NCBI RefSeq assembly: GCF_900639865.1
Contig: NZ_CAAAHX010000001.1
Location: 1 to 64,000 of the forward strand
Length of the DNA stretch: 64,000 nt
Reading direction: 5' to 3'
Source of the DNA: Legionella gresilensis
GTDB lineage: Bacteria; Pseudomonadota; Gammaproteobacteria; Legionellales; Legionellaceae
Shown here piece after piece: positions 1 to 10,325 of the stretch (the first letter of the stretch is position 1; every line of letters begins with the position of its first letter). Position numbers and translations under genes: made by a program. Below the pieces are notes generated by a model. That model worked only from the letters and a program-made list of their open reading frames with translations. It searched no databases and was not told the DNA's origin.

Positions 1-2
1 CT

Positions 3-194
3 AGTTCAGCTAGTAAATCTAAATCAGGAACTAGTACTCAAAAAAGACAAGCTAGTTCAGCTAGTAAATCTAGATCAAATGGAGGCACACAAAAAAGACA
101 ACAAGCTTCTAAGTCTTCAATAAGAACGCCTTCAATAGGTGCTTCTTCTATGAGACATCCTACCTTAAGTGATATCTCAAGAGCAGTTAGATAA
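3..194 (+). CDS. C-terminal end of a Ser/Lys-rich repeat protein (partial)
   Basis: The window opens inside a reading frame that runs to TAA at 192-194. The visible 63 residues are almost entirely Ser, Ala, Lys, Arg, Gln and Thr. A 51-bp unit starting at base 1 is repeated from base 52, giving two copies of an ASSASKS-type peptide followed by TQKRQ. The last residues (SMRHPTLSDISRAVR) are less repetitive. Such basic low-complexity tails occur in secreted effectors and in nucleic-acid-binding proteins, and I cannot choose between them. The 5' part lies outside the window. Confidence 0.7.
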   Translation, partial: SSASKSKSGTSTQKRQASSASKSRSNGGTQKRQQASKSSIRTPSIGASSMRHPTLSDISRAVR

Positions 195-203
195 TAATAA
201 AGT

Positions 204-240
204 AGCATAAGCCGCATCTAGTGGCTTATGCTTTATTATT
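204..240 (+). terminator. Intrinsic terminator after the Ser/Lys-rich gene
   Basis: A perfect 10-bp stem AGCATAAGCC / GGCTTATGCT (204-213 with 223-232) has a 9-nt loop and is followed by a T-rich run. It starts 10 nt after the stop codon of the partial gene. Confidence 0.85.
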
Positions 241-413
241 TATATAAAATCAAATTTAGTTTTTTCAATAATTAATTTATCTAAATGTGTTTATTAAACA
301 TGCGCTTAACTTCTAATTTAAAATTAAATAAAATACATTGTGGCAATTTATAAAAGATTTTTTTTGTAAAATTTATTGAATTTTATTTCATTTCGTGTAA
401 TATTTGTCCAGAT

Positions 414-1613
414 ATGAAAAGACAATTACTTTATTTCATCATTCTTGCTTGCATCGTTATTGCAGGATCTATCCTATGGACAATGCATAAACCAGCACAA
501 CTTATGCTTAAGGAATCCTCTTTTGCTAAGTTGCCTGGCTGGAATGAGGCTCATGTTACAAAATCACTTTCCGCTTTTCAGCTTTCTTGTAAAACTTTCT
601 TACGGCAGAATCCTGATCGAGCAGTAGGCAGTCAAAAGATTCCTCTAAAAGTTAAAGACTGGTACCCTGCTTGTAGAGAGGCTTTATTACTTAATAATGC
701 TAGTGAAAAGACAGCACGTAGCTTTTTTCAAAAATGGTTTAAACCTGTAGAATTTTATGAGAAAAAAACAGTTCATGGTCTTTTTACCGGTTATTATTTA
801 CCGTTGTTACATGGTAGCTTAGTTAAAACAAATAAATTCAATGTTCCTATTTATAGTTTACCTTCAAATTTAGTCACTATCGATTTAGGTGCCTTTAGTC
901 CAGATCTTGCTTCAAGGCGTATTGTAGCGCGTATTGAAAATAATAAGGTTTTACCTTTTTATGACCGTGCAGCAATTAACAAAGGAGCTTTAAAAGATAA
1001 AGCTTCCGTTCTTGTATGGGTTGATAGCCATATAGATAGATTATTTTTAGAAATTCAAGGTTCAGGTATTGTTGAACTTCCTAATGGTGAGCATCTTTAT
1101 TTAGGTTATGCCGGAGAAAATGGCGCTCCCTATAAACCAATTGCTAAATTTTTAATAGATCGGGGTATTTTAACTAAAGATAATGCCTCTATGCAAGGTA
1201 TTCGTGCCTACCTAGAAGCACATCCGAATGAAATTGAACCACTTATTAACCTTAATAAATCGTTTGTTTTCTTCAGGGTTTTAAAAGATACCGCTGCTAT
1301 GGGCGCCCAAGGTGTTACATTAACACCAGGTTATTCACTTGCTGTCGATAGAAAATGGATTCCGCTAGGTGCGCCTTTATGGCTAGATACAACAAGGCCT
1401 ACCCCCCCATCAGCTGCGCATAAAAAATTGCAACGTTTAATGATTGCTCAAGATACAGGCGGTGCAATACGTGGGGTAGTTCGTGGTGACGTATTTTGGG
1501 GCGCAGGTGATAAAGCAACCTTTATTGCTGGAAATATGAAAAATAAAGGTCGCTATTGGTTATTATTACCTCGACATACAGTTGATACTCTTTTACCTAA
1601 AAAAATTGCTTAA
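414..1613 (+). CDS. mltA: Membrane-bound lytic murein transglycosylase A (MltA)
   Basis: Predicted peptidoglycan-cleaving exo-lytic transglycosylase acting on the periplasmic face of the outer membrane. The 399-residue protein has the usual MltA length. It begins with a hydrophobic leader containing a weak lipobox (I-L-A-C, Cys13). The MltA barrel follows, with the typical block LEIQGSGIVELPNGE around residue 214. The C-terminal 3D domain (about 290-365) contains AQDTGGAI and GDVFWGAG, the stretch that carries the catalytic aspartate in this family. It is a single gene after a terminator and converges with the deacetylase gene on the other strand. Assignment rests on family motifs and length; lipidation is uncertain because the lipobox is imperfect. 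Confidence 0.93.
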   Translation: MKRQLLYFIILACIVIAGSILWTMHKPAQLMLKESSFAKLPGWNEAHVTKSLSAFQLSCKTFLRQNPDRAVGSQKIPLKVKDWYPACREALLLNNASEKTARSFFQKWFKPVEFYEKKTVHGLFTGYYLPLLHGSLVKTNKFNVPIYSLPSNLVTIDLGAFSPDLASRRIVARIENNKVLPFYDRAAINKGALKDKASVLVWVDSHIDRLFLEIQGSGIVELPNGEHLYLGYAGENGAPYKPIAKFLIDRGILTKDNASMQGIRAYLEAHPNEIEPLINLNKSFVFFRVLKDTAAMGAQGVTLTPGYSLAVDRKWIPLGAPLWLDTTRPTPPSAAHKKLQRLMIAQDTGGAIRGVVRGDVFWGAGDKATFIAGNMKNKGRYWLLLPRHTVDTLLPKKIA

Positions 1614-1632
1614 TACAAAATAAATATAATTT

Positions 1633-2589
1633 TTATTTAATAATAATTAAATGATCTTCACTAACTTCCTTATTTGATGCTAAAACAGTTTCCAGAAAAT
1701 TAGATTCTAAGAGGCTTATTATAGCCCTATCATTTTCTTCATCAGGCATATCCTTTATAGGTGCATCCTTTGTAGGGCTATCTTGTTGAATAGGCGTATT
1801 AATAGTAGGCGCTGGTGCTTTCAATGCTTCTTCAAGGCTAATAAATTTATAACCATTTTTTTCATACATATCTAGAATATCTCCTAAAAAATGACTATTT
1901 AATAAATTAGCGTGAATTAATAAGATTTGTTTAGCATTTTCTTGGTGTTGTCTTTGAGCACGTGCTTCCGCTTTTAATGTTTGATTCCAGATATAATCTA
2001 AATATTGTTTCTTTATACGGGGTAGGTTTTGCGGGCGAAGTCGATAAGGAATGGCAAATAATTTTGCATTAAATTGATAGTCTTTACTATCAATCGTGAT
2101 TGGCGCAATTATATAATGATGCTCAGCTAAATAATTATGAACTTTTTGGCGCTTATCACCTGTACTTTCAGCTAAATAGGGATATCGGAAATATCGAGGC
2201 CCATTAAAAAGGGGTTCAATAATTTTATCAGCTCTATCAACATCAGAAATATATTTTTCTGCCGGTAAATTATTTAAACTTTTATGTGAATAAGTGTGAT
2301 TACCTAAAATGAATCCTTTCTCACGAAATAACTCTAGTAATTGCCATTGATCTTTTTCTATCGAGCCGGCAATAATGAAACCCGTTGCGGGGGCTTTATG
2401 ATCAATTAAAGCCTCTACTATTTGTAAAAATCGATCATGTTCCCTTTGTAAATTAGCAGGTTTACCATGTGTTGACCCAACAAAAGGTAAATCATCAATC
2501 GTGATTGCGATCTCTTTAGTCTGCCCAAAACAAATAGAATGAAGAATGAGACTTAACCAAAACGTAAAGGTTAGTTTTATTTTGCACAT
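1633..2589 (-). CDS. Secreted polysaccharide deacetylase family protein
   Basis: NodB/CE4-type metal-dependent deacetylase acting on an N-acetylated glycan; the substrate is unknown. A signal peptide of about 22 residues ends near CFGQ. The NodB core follows: motif 1 is AITIDDLPF (Asp pair, residues about 28-36) and motif 2 is GNHTYSHKS (His-x3-His metal ligands, about 96-104). The last 70 residues are a low-complexity, Pro/Asp-rich extension (repeated PTKDAP / PIKDMP) ending in a Leu/Ile-rich tail, which is not part of the catalytic domain. Start ATG has an AGGGA ribosome site 7 nt upstream. It could act on peptidoglycan or surface polysaccharide. Confidence 0.85.
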   Translation of the reverse strand: MCKIKLTFTFWLSLILHSICFGQTKEIAITIDDLPFVGSTHGKPANLQREHDRFLQIVEALIDHKAPATGFIIAGSIEKDQWQLLELFREKGFILGNHTYSHKSLNNLPAEKYISDVDRADKIIEPLFNGPRYFRYPYLAESTGDKRQKVHNYLAEHHYIIAPITIDSKDYQFNAKLFAIPYRLRPQNLPRIKKQYLDYIWNQTLKAEARAQRQHQENAKQILLIHANLLNSHFLGDILDMYEKNGYKFISLEEALKAPAPTINTPIQQDSPTKDAPIKDMPDEENDRAIISLLESNFLETVLASNKEVSEDHLIIIK

Positions 2590-2745
2590 TGCAATTTCCC
2601 TATTAGTAATTAGACTTCTTGCGAAACTTGCTGCTAGGTGCTAAGTGCAACAGCGTTTCCAATGAGGTCTATTATTTCCCTGGTTTAATCTAAAAATCGC
2701 AACTACTTACTTAGTATTATCATAAATTAAAGTTTTAACAATAGA

Positions 2746-3921
2746 TCAAGTATTTGTAAATTCTATCCATTGCAATTGCCATAATTTGTAAAGAAATTGC
2801 TGGTTTTCATTTTTATCGACGAATGGCAGTAATTCCTTTAATGCTAAACAGCGATGATTTGCAATTTTTCTTACTAGCTCAGGCGTAATACTCGTTGTTT
2901 CCCAGACCTCGCCATTAATGTATAAAATAGGCAAGCCAGTATTCTTATCATTAATATAGGCAAAACGACACAATGTATTTCGATTTATTTGTTTAGCTTT
3001 TTTTAATTTATTGAGAAATTGAGTGAAATTCCTTTTTTTATTTAAAGTAGGTAATATTGATTCCGCGTGCCTATCTAACATCGTGATAAAACTACCAAAC
3101 CATTGACCTATTAAAATATCATCTTTAAGAACCGTTTTTAGTAACTCCTGAGCTTGCTGGCAGGCTTGTTTAGGTATTTCTGCCGGCGCCTGTAAATTAA
3201 ACCAAGAAGGATCTTCATATAACAAATCCTTTTTTTTATGCTCTAATAGATACTCACTTAAGCTATCCCACATTTCCGAAGACGTATAACTTCGATAACC
3301 AAAAGAATATGTCATGCAATCATTTGATAATGCTATACCGTGATGGCCTATATGAGGCGGAAGATAAAGCATATCCCCTTCGTGTAAAATAATTTCTTGC
3401 TCAATATTGAACTGTTTCATTATACGCAGTTCAAGATCAGCTATATAATTCTCAGCATGACAGTTTTGTGTCGTTAATAACCATTTTCTAGAGCCCTGAG
3501 CCTGATATAAGAAAACATCATAGTTATCATAATGAGGCCCTACACTACCCTGTTCTACAGCATAACTAATCATGACATCATCTACACGCCATTGCGGTAG
3601 AAAATTAAAATTATCAAGTAAAGCAGCTACCTCAGGAATAAACCGATCAACACCTTGCACAAGTAAGGTCCAATGCGATTTAGGTAATTTGCTAAAATCC
3701 TTTTCTGTAAAAGGCCCACGCTGTAGTAACCAATAAGGTGGATTTTTTGGTGTTTCGCGAACTAAGCGACTTTCTATTTCATCTTCCATGGCTAAACCTG
3801 CTAATTCATCGGCTAACAATGGTTGATTAAAATCAGGTATTGCATTTTCTAAAACCAGTGGTTTTTTCTGCCAATAGGTACGTAAAAAGTCGCTTACTGT
3901 TAATGTTCTAAAATTTATCAT
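2746..3921 (-). CDS. roxA: Ribosomal protein uL16 arginine hydroxylase RoxA-type (JmjC/cupin oxygenase)
   Basis: Fe(II)/2-oxoglutarate oxygenase of the YcfD/RoxA family, which in E. coli hydroxylates an arginine of ribosomal protein L16. The opening FRTLTVSDFLRTYWQKKPLVLENA is typical of the family. The metal site is visible as HYDNYD (HxD at about residues 126-128) with the distal His in YLPPHIGHHG (about 188-194). The C-terminal part is the winged-helix region. The 391-residue length matches bacterial homologues of about 370-390. It is monocistronic and faces away from the glycine-rich gene at 4099. Confidence 0.88.
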   Translation of the reverse strand: MINFRTLTVSDFLRTYWQKKPLVLENAIPDFNQPLLADELAGLAMEDEIESRLVRETPKNPPYWLLQRGPFTEKDFSKLPKSHWTLLVQGVDRFIPEVAALLDNFNFLPQWRVDDVMISYAVEQGSVGPHYDNYDVFLYQAQGSRKWLLTTQNCHAENYIADLELRIMKQFNIEQEIILHEGDMLYLPPHIGHHGIALSNDCMTYSFGYRSYTSSEMWDSLSEYLLEHKKKDLLYEDPSWFNLQAPAEIPKQACQQAQELLKTVLKDDILIGQWFGSFITMLDRHAESILPTLNKKRNFTQFLNKLKKAKQINRNTLCRFAYINDKNTGLPILYINGEVWETTSITPELVRKIANHRCLALKELLPFVDKNENQQFLYKLWQLQWIEFTNT

Positions 3922-4060
3922 TCACTTACACCTGTATTTATTCATAACCAATTGAAAATTAATTCAATAGTATATTTAACTGACACAATCAGTTTAAAAA
4001 TTATCTATTTTTTATCATTAAATACGCAGCAAATAATGCATGATATTTAAATAAATTGTC

Positions 4061-4066
4061 TATAAT
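4061..4066 (+). promoter_or_regulatory. Candidate -10 box (TATAAT) for the Gly-rich secreted protein
   Basis: A consensus TATAAT lies 38 nt before the ATG at 4099, compatible with a short leader of about 25 nt. No good -35 hexamer is visible at the right spacing, so this is a weak call. Confidence 0.35.
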
Positions 4067-4098
4067 TTATACTGTAAAAACCATTGGAGGGTCGACAT

Positions 4099-4476
4099 AT
4101 GGCTACTTCAGCAATTAAACAAATTAGTCTGTTACCTAGTCTTATTATCTCATCCTTCTTACTTGCTGCAACAGTAAGTGATAGAGCTAATGCCGAAACA
4201 GTTAATGTATCAGCAAAACCGATGCAACTGGCTTGGCATGGTCATGGGTGGGGCGGTTATGGCTGGGGTCATCATGGTTGGAGACGTGGATTTGGATATG
4301 GTGGAATTGGCTTTGCGCCGATCGGTTGGGGTGGTTACGGACCAGGTTGGGGTTATAGACCAGGTTGGTATGGACCAGGCTATCGCTTCATCAATACAGG
4401 TCCTTTCTATGGCTGCCAAAAACGCTGCTTTGTTAACCGGTGGAATCGACTGATCTGTGCTACACGATGCTACTAA
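4099..4476 (+). CDS. Secreted Gly/Trp/His/Tyr-rich small protein
   Basis: Unrecognised 125-residue protein. I choose ATG 4099 over an upstream TTG because GGAGGG sits at the proper distance before it. A signal peptide (MATSAIKQ...SDRANA) is followed by a region of WGGYGWGHHGWRRG-type repeats with many Gly, Trp, Tyr and His. The end is a Cys-containing tail (four Cys: GCQKRC...ICATRC) that may form two disulfides. Glycine/aromatic-rich secreted proteins of this kind occur in Legionella and other gammaproteobacteria without a settled function. The His-rich repeats could bind metal, which is inference only. Confidence 0.8.
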   Translation: MATSAIKQISLLPSLIISSFLLAATVSDRANAETVNVSAKPMQLAWHGHGWGGYGWGHHGWRRGFGYGGIGFAPIGWGGYGPGWGYRPGWYGPGYRFINTGPFYGCQKRCFVNRWNRLICATRCY

Positions 4477-4510
4477 GGAAGCTTTAAATAGATAATTAAA
4501 TTCTAAATTT

Positions 4511-4583
4511 GAAAAGTTACTGAATTTCCACGCTTAATGATTAAATAAGTAAAGATATAAATACAATAAACCAGTAACTTTTC
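4511..4583 (+). repeat. 12-bp inverted repeat in the 4477-4856 intergenic region
   Basis: GAAAAGTTACTG (4511-4522) is exactly complementary to CAGTAACTTTTC (4572-4583), with a 49-bp AT-rich spacer and a T-rich run afterwards. It begins 34 nt downstream of the Gly-rich gene. It could be a long-loop 3' structure or the ends of a decayed small element. I see no gene in the 380-bp gap. Confidence 0.5.
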
Positions 4584-4856
4584 TTTTCAAAATAAGCCCT
4601 TCTTTTATTCTAGAAGTTAAAATTTATTTCTTAAATGTAAAACCAGTTTAATTTTAAATTGCCAATGCTAGTCTTATCAATGTTGATTAAATTAAGACAA
4701 TAGCGCTATCTCTTATAACCAAATTAATTAACTTATTATCGGATCTTTTAATGGGACAAGGTAATAAATTTTGATTGGTTAATAATCATTATAAATAAAT
4801 TGTATAGTTGCCTAACTGGCAATTCTCGTCAATTTTTAATTGAACAGGAATCTGAT

Positions 4857-5522
4857 ATGCCTAAACTTAATTTTTTTACAGAAATGAATGAGAAAAAATT
4901 CATTAGTATCGAACTTCCAGATAATAAAATTCAAGCTATTTTAAATGAGATAGAGGACCTTAATAGATCTGAAAATTCATTGCTATTAATGCAATTAATT
5001 AAACAAAAAAGAGATGCCTTTTTAAGAGAAATTTACGCAGCTGATGACTCTAGTAGGCAAAATAAATTAATCCATTCTTATCTGCATTTTGCTCAGATAT
5101 TAGAGTCGTGTCTTGTTGATAATAAACATGCTAATAAATACTTATTTAAATATTATACTTCTTCTGACTACCGCTTAGTTCCCCTAGATAACTATTTCCA
5201 TAATCAAAAAGACACATATATTAATAATCAAGTAAATAATCTCGCGCTTGGTGGCGCCATTTTTGGTTTAAGCGCGCTTATCTTAAGTAGCATAGTTTTA
5301 AGTGTTGGCTGCCCTGTTCTTGGCATCATCGGTTTAAGCATTGCTTTTACTGCGCTTATGCCCAGTTTATTTTACTTAGTATCTGAAACATTACCCAAAC
5401 AAATTAACGCATTTAAAGCAGAAGTAGACCTCTTTAAAGCTGCAGTCCATACCGATCTCTCACAATCAGAATTAAAAGATATCAGAGATATAAGGGAAGA
5501 GCAGGCGGTCATGGTTCATTAG
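4857..5522 (+). CDS. Hypothetical protein with a paired transmembrane segment; effector-like
   Basis: Unrecognised 221-residue protein. ATG 4857 is preferred over TTG 4800 because of an AGGAA site 7 nt before it. The N-terminal two thirds are hydrophilic and helical. Two adjacent hydrophobic segments (about residues 130-155 and 158-180; LALGGAIFGLSALILSSIVL and the following one) form a hairpin-like membrane anchor, and then comes an acidic/basic tail. This layout (soluble head, C-terminal membrane hairpin, short polar tail) is common among Dot/Icm effectors that insert in host membranes. Translocation is a guess. Confidence 0.7.
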   Translation: MPKLNFFTEMNEKKFISIELPDNKIQAILNEIEDLNRSENSLLLMQLIKQKRDAFLREIYAADDSSRQNKLIHSYLHFAQILESCLVDNKHANKYLFKYYTSSDYRLVPLDNYFHNQKDTYINNQVNNLALGGAIFGLSALILSSIVLSVGCPVLGIIGLSIAFTALMPSLFYLVSETLPKQINAFKAEVDLFKAAVHTDLSQSELKDIRDIREEQAVMVH

Positions 5523-5731
5523 AGTTCTTACCTAACCTGCGTTTTTACTTTATTGTGGCGTTGTAAACGTTTCTCCGGTGCTCCTATGTTACGTAAACGC
5601 CGCTCCTCGAAACGCTTACGTCTTGTCTAAAACTTAGTGGGCGGCGCTATACCTTGAAACAGGCATATTTCATACATGAAAATTTGTTAGTTTTCAGCTA
5701 TTATTAGCTTTTTTAATTCAGGAGCAGATGT

Positions 5732-8404
5732 ATGAAAGTAGGTCATGATAGCCTATCAACACAATCTCAATTACAAGTTAATGATAAAACTTACTATTAC
5801 TTTAGCCTGAAAAAAGCTGAAGCAAGCCATTTTCCTGGTATAAGCCGTCTACCCTATTCTCTTAAAGTTTTATTAGAAAATCTATTACGGTTTGAGGATA
5901 ATAATACTGTTACTACGGATGATATTAAGGCACTTGCTCATTGGATTCATACTAAAGCTTCTCAACATGAAATTGCTTATCGTCCAGCTCGGGTATTAAT
6001 GCAAGATTTTACAGGCGTACCCGCAGTAGTTGATTTAGCTGCAATGCGTTCTGCACTGCAAAAAATAGGCGGTGATGCTACGAAAATATCACCTTTATCG
6101 CCTGTTGATCTAGTGATTGATCACTCAGTCATGGTTGATCGTTATGCAAGTAAGGATGCGTTAAAAGTTAATACAGAAATTGAAATTAAACGTAACAAAG
6201 AACGTTATGAATTTCTACGCTGGGGCCAGCAGTCCTTTGCTAATTTTCAAGTCGTACCACCTGGTACCGGCATCTGCCATCAGGTTAATTTAGAGTATTT
6301 AGGTAAAACTGTTTGGAGTAGTGAAGATAATGGCCGGCTTTACGCTTATCCAGATACGTTAGTAGGTACCGATTCGCATACCACTATGATTAATGGATTA
6401 GGTGTCCTTGGCTGGGGCGTAGGCGGTATTGAGGCTGAAGCTGCTATGTTAGGCCAGCCCGTTTCTATGTTAATTCCAGAAGTCATCGGATTTAAATTAA
6501 TTGGTAAGTTAAAAGAAGGAATTACTGCAACTGACTTGGTGTTAACTGTCACTCAAATGTTGCGTAAAAAAGGTGTGGTTGGCAAATTTGTTGAATTTTA
6601 TGGCTCAGGTTTAGCAGCGCTGCCTTTAGCCGATCGAGCAACCATTTCGAATATGGCACCAGAATATGGCGCAACTTGTGGTTTTTTCCCCGTAGATCAA
6701 GAAACACTCAATTACCTTAAATTAAGTGGGCGCGATGAAAATACAATTGCACTTGTCGAAGCTTATTGTAAAGAACAAGGCATGTGGTATAGCGAGCAAG
6801 CAGAAGATCCTGTTTTTACAGATACCCTGGAACTTGATTTAGCAACAGTTGAGCCTTCATTAGCTGGGCCAAAACGTCCACAAGACAAAGTTAATTTAAC
6901 CACACTACCGCAAGAATTTAATCTTTTTTTACAAGAAGCTGGTAAAGAAATCGAAAAAGAAGTTGAGTTTCCAGTTAAAGATACGGACTGTTCACTACAA
7001 CATGGCCATGTTGTTATTGCTGCCATTACTAGCTGTACTAATACATCTAACCCCAGTGTTATGATGGCCGCAGGACTTGTTGCTAAAAAAGCTGTAGAAA
7101 AAGGTTTAAAGCGTAAGCCTTGGGTTAAATCATCTTTAGCACCAGGCTCAAAAGTAGTTACCGATTATTTAAGACAGGCCAATTTGCAAACTTACCTTGA
7201 TGAATTAGGATTCAACTTAGTCGGTTATGGTTGTACAACCTGTATTGGCAATTCTGGTCCCTTAGATGAACCTATTGCTGAAACCATTAATAGCCATGAT
7301 TTAGTCGTAAGCGCTGTCCTTTCAGGTAACCGCAATTTTGAAGGCCGTGTTCATCCTCAAGTTCGGGCCAATTGGCTAGCTTCTCCTCCGCTGGTTGTGG
7401 CTTACGCATTATGTGGTACCACCACTAAGGATTTAAGTAAAGAACCTATTGGTCAAGATAGCTCAGGTAATGACATTTTCTTAAAAGATATTTGGCCTTC
7501 TAATCAAGAAGTTGCTAGTGAAGTAGCTAAATTAAACGGTGCCATGTTTAGAAAAGAATATGCTGAAGTATTTCAAGGTGATGAACAGTGGCAAGCTATT
7601 AAAGTAAATAGTGGCATTACCTATAAATGGGATACAAATTCTACCTATATTCAACATCCACCCTTTTTCGAAAACCTCTCACCAAAGCCAGAACCTATCA
7701 AACCTATTGCAGATGCATTTATTCTAGCATTATTAGGTGATTCTATTACCACAGATCATATTTCACCAGCGGGATCTATTAAAGCTAATTCACCTGCTGG
7801 CTTATATTTAAAATCTAAAGGGGTAGAAGAAGCTGATTTTAATTCGTATGGTTCAAGACGAGGTAATCATGAAGTCATGATGCGCGGAACTTTTGCCAAT
7901 ATTCGGATTCGCAATGAAATGGTTCCAGGCGTTGAAGGTGGATTTACTCGTCATATTCCTTCAGATAGTACCTTAAGTATTTATGATGCAGCTATGTTAT
8001 ATCAGGCAAAAAATCAGCAATTAGTCATTATTGCTGGTAAAGAATATGGAACAGGCTCTTCTCGTGATTGGGCAGCAAAAGGAACTAATCTTTTAGGTGT
8101 TAAAGCTGTTATTACTGAAAGTTTTGAGCGAATCCATCGTTCAAATCTTATCGGAATGGGTGTTCTACCATTACAATTCTTAGAAGGCACTACCCGAAAG
8201 ACATTAGAATTAAACGGTACAGAACAGATTAGCATTGAAGTTGATGATACATTACAACCGGGTGCACAATTAACCATGTTAATTAAGCGAACCAATGGTC
8301 AAGAGGACGCTGTGCCAGTATTATGTCGTATTGATACAGCTAATGAGCTTGAGTATTATCGCCATGGTGGAATATTACAATATGTACTACGTAATTTAAG
8401 TTGA
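5732..8404 (+). CDS. acnA: Aconitate hydratase A
   Basis: Cytosolic [4Fe-4S] enzyme of the TCA cycle, interconverting citrate and isocitrate. The 890-residue length matches AcnA/IRP1-type aconitases. Cluster ligands are visible in TSCTNTSNP (Cys about 435) and [10 protein letters not shown] (two Cys about 500-503). Substrate-binding signatures include [23 protein letters not shown] and the swivel-domain motif [16 protein letters not shown]. An AGGAGC ribosome site precedes ATG 5732 by 7 nt. No operon partner is seen. Family membership is unambiguous. Confidence 0.97.
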   Translation: MKVGHDSLSTQSQLQVNDKTYYYFSLKKAEASHFPGISRLPYSLKVLLENLLRFEDNNTVTTDDIKALAHWIHTKASQHEIAYRPARVLMQDFTGVPAVVDLAAMRSALQKIGGDATKISPLSPVDLVIDHSVMVDRYASKDALKVNTEIEIKRNKERYEFLRWGQQSFANFQVVPPGTGICHQVNLEYLGKTVWSSEDNGRLYAYPDTLVGTDSHTTMINGLGVLGWGVGGIEAEAAMLGQPVSMLIPEVIGFKLIGKLKEGITATDLVLTVTQMLRKKGVVGKFVEFYGSGLAALPLADRATISNMAPEYGATCGFFPVDQETLNYLKLSGRDENTIALVEAYCKEQGMWYSEQAEDPVFTDTLELDLATVEPSLAGPKRPQDKVNLTTLPQEFNLFLQEAGKEIEKEVEFPVKDTDCSLQHGHVVIAAITSCTNTSNPSVMMAAGLVAKKAVEKGLKRKPWVKSSLAPGSKVVTDYLRQANLQTYLDELGFNLVGYGCTTCIGNSGPLDEPIAETINSHDLVVSAVLSGNRNFEGRVHPQVRANWLASPPLVVAYALCGTTTKDLSKEPIGQDSSGNDIFLKDIWPSNQEVASEVAKLNGAMFRKEYAEVFQGDEQWQAIKVNSGITYKWDTNSTYIQHPPFFENLSPKPEPIKPIADAFILALLGDSITTDHISPAGSIKANSPAGLYLKSKGVEEADFNSYGSRRGNHEVMMRGTFANIRIRNEMVPGVEGGFTRHIPSDSTLSIYDAAMLYQAKNQQLVIIAGKEYGTGSSRDWAAKGTNLLGVKAVITESFERIHRSNLIGMGVLPLQFLEGTTRKTLELNGTEQISIEVDDTLQPGAQLTMLIKRTNGQEDAVPVLCRIDTANELEYYRHGGILQYVLRNLS

Positions 8405-8468
8405 TTAAGGTGAATCTGACATAAGAAATATTATACACTTTTATGTCAATTTTGTTTATTTTACTCTA

Positions 8469-8545
8469 GATCCCGTATAAATGCGTTGCATTTTACGGGA
8501 TAACGTTCGTTTAGCGACACAAAGAGACTTTGCCTCTTTTGTGTC
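8469..8545 (-). repeat. Dispersed two-hairpin repeat, copy A
   Basis: Read on the minus strand, this element has a first hairpin (GACACAAAAGAG ... CTCTTTGTGTC), a linker GCTAAACGAACG, and a second hairpin (ATCCCGTAAAATGC ... GCATTTATACGGGAT). Copy B at 17053-17130 has the same layout and linker, with compensating changes in the stems. It occupies the start of the 434-bp gap between acnA and the amino-acid transporter; I see nothing else in that gap except AT-rich leader sequence. Confidence 0.75.
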
Positions 8546-8838
8546 AAAATTACGTTAATTACTGTACTGTTTGTTTAATCTGTATTAAAGTTGCGCCTGC
8601 GCAGCTACAAGCTAAGTTAAGTCCTTGGCCTGTAGCTATTAACTGTGAATAAATAATAGGTGTTCTTCAAATCCTCTACTGCATTTAGCATGAAGATATA
8701 GAGCCACTGTATATTAAATATATGCGGAACGTATACTGCCCTACCTTGAAATTAGTGTTGTAGTAGGCTTTTTGAAAGAAGGCTAGTAAATTATTTATGT
8801 AAAGACCGATTAATATTAGCTGTACCCAAGGATTTTGC

Positions 8839-10218
8839 ATGCACTCTTCCAAAAAAGTACTCTCTGTTTTTTCACTAGTCATGATTAACGTTATTGCTGT
8901 AGATAGCCTACGGACGCTACCGATGAGTGCAAAACTAGGTCTTCCTTTAATTACTTACTATATAGTTGCCGCAATAACTTTCTTTATTCCCATTGCTCTA
9001 GTTGCCGCTGAATTAGCAACTGCTTATCCAAGAACAGGCGGGATTTATGTATGGGTACGAGAGGCATTTGGTCAACGTGCTGGTTTTATTACAATTTGGC
9101 TGCAATGGATTTATAATGTTGTGTGGTATCCAACTATTTTAGCCTTTATTGCTGCTACCTTTTCCTATCTTTTTGCGCCTGAACTTGCTAATAATAAAAT
9201 GTACCTCTTAACTACTACAATAGGCCTGTTTTGGTTATTTACGTTTTTAAATTGCTTCGGTATGCGCTTATCTAGCTGGGTAAGTACTATAGGCGCTATC
9301 TTTGGAACAATATTACCTATGCTCCTTATCATTGGGCTCGGTATTATCTGGTTAGCTCAAGGCCGACCTAGTGCAGTTGATTGGTCTAGTTCATGGTTAC
9401 CAGACTTTAGCAATTTAGGTAATTTATCTCTTTTTGCAGCTGTTTTATTTGGTTTAATTGGGGTTGAAATGTCTGCAGTCCATGCAGAAGAAGTTAAAAA
9501 TCCACAACGAGACTACCCGAGAGCTATTCTTTATTCAATTTGTATTATATTCCTAACACTTGTTTTAAGCTCGCTTGCCATTGTCGTTGTCGTTCCTAAT
9601 GCTAAGCTTAGCGTGGTTTCTGGCCTAATTGATGCATTTGCTATTTTCTTTAGTAATTATAATATGACCTGGATGACCTTTATCATCGCCTTGTTAATCA
9701 TCCTTGGCGGTTTAAGTGGCGTTTCTGCTTGGATTATTGGCCCAACTAAAGGCCTGTTGATTGCAGCTCGGGATGGCTCTCTACCACCTGTATTTGCCAA
9801 GGTTAATCAATATGGCTCCCCTGCTCCTATTCTAATTATTCAAAGCATTATCTTTACCTTACTAACGAGTGTATTCATTTTGTTTGATTCAATTAATGCC
9901 GCCTATTGGCTACTGAGTGATTTATGTGCCCAAATGGCCTTATTAGTTTATATTTTTATGTTCGCTGCTGCTATTAAGTTACGTTACAGTCAACCTGATC
10001 TACCTCGCGTTTATAAAGTTCCCGGTGGCAATCTGTTGATGTGGATAATTTCTTTAACTGGAATAATGTGTTGTATTTTAGCCATGTTAATAGGTTTTGT
10101 TCCACCAACACAAATTCCTATTGGCAATGTAGCCTTTTTTGAAGCTTTTTTAATTATTGGCCTTATTGTGTTTGTTGCTATTCCTTGGTGGTGGGCAAAA
10201 AAACCTTATAATGATTAA
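8839..10218 (+). CDS. APC-superfamily amino-acid permease / antiporter
   Basis: Integral inner-membrane transporter of the amino acid-polyamine-organocation superfamily, closest by eye to the glutamate/GABA-antiporter-like branch. About 12 hydrophobic segments span 459 residues. The first contains FSLVMINVIAVDSLRTLP and the second is followed by AELATAYPRTGGIYVWVREAFG, the classical APC signature around TM2. The conserved loop ISAWIIGPTKGLL-like region (GVSAWIIGPTKGLL, about residue 296) supports the GadC-like subgroup. The start shows no clear ribosome site. The substrate cannot be read from sequence; Legionella species have many such permeases for importing host amino acids. Confidence 0.88.
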   Translation: MHSSKKVLSVFSLVMINVIAVDSLRTLPMSAKLGLPLITYYIVAAITFFIPIALVAAELATAYPRTGGIYVWVREAFGQRAGFITIWLQWIYNVVWYPTILAFIAATFSYLFAPELANNKMYLLTTTIGLFWLFTFLNCFGMRLSSWVSTIGAIFGTILPMLLIIGLGIIWLAQGRPSAVDWSSSWLPDFSNLGNLSLFAAVLFGLIGVEMSAVHAEEVKNPQRDYPRAILYSICIIFLTLVLSSLAIVVVVPNAKLSVVSGLIDAFAIFFSNYNMTWMTFIIALLIILGGLSGVSAWIIGPTKGLLIAARDGSLPPVFAKVNQYGSPAPILIIQSIIFTLLTSVFILFDSINAAYWLLSDLCAQMALLVYIFMFAAAIKLRYSQPDLPRVYKVPGGNLLMWIISLTGIMCCILAMLIGFVPPTQIPIGNVAFFEAFLIIGLIVFVAIPWWWAKKPYND

Positions 10219-10325
10219 GATTATTTAATAACAGAGGTTTATCTAGGCCAACTTTATTTAAACGGTTGATTATATTTCTATTAAATTGTACAATTATTGT
10301 ATAGATGTTTACTTAAATAACCTTT

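Noticed and set aside
4178-4453. Met/Gly-rich 91-residue frame and the antisense 69-residue frame
   Set aside because: Both are shadows of the Gly-rich secreted protein gene.
8685-8882. 65-residue minus-strand frame upstream of the APC permease
   Set aside because: Overlaps the permease start, has no ribosome site and no recognisable sequence.
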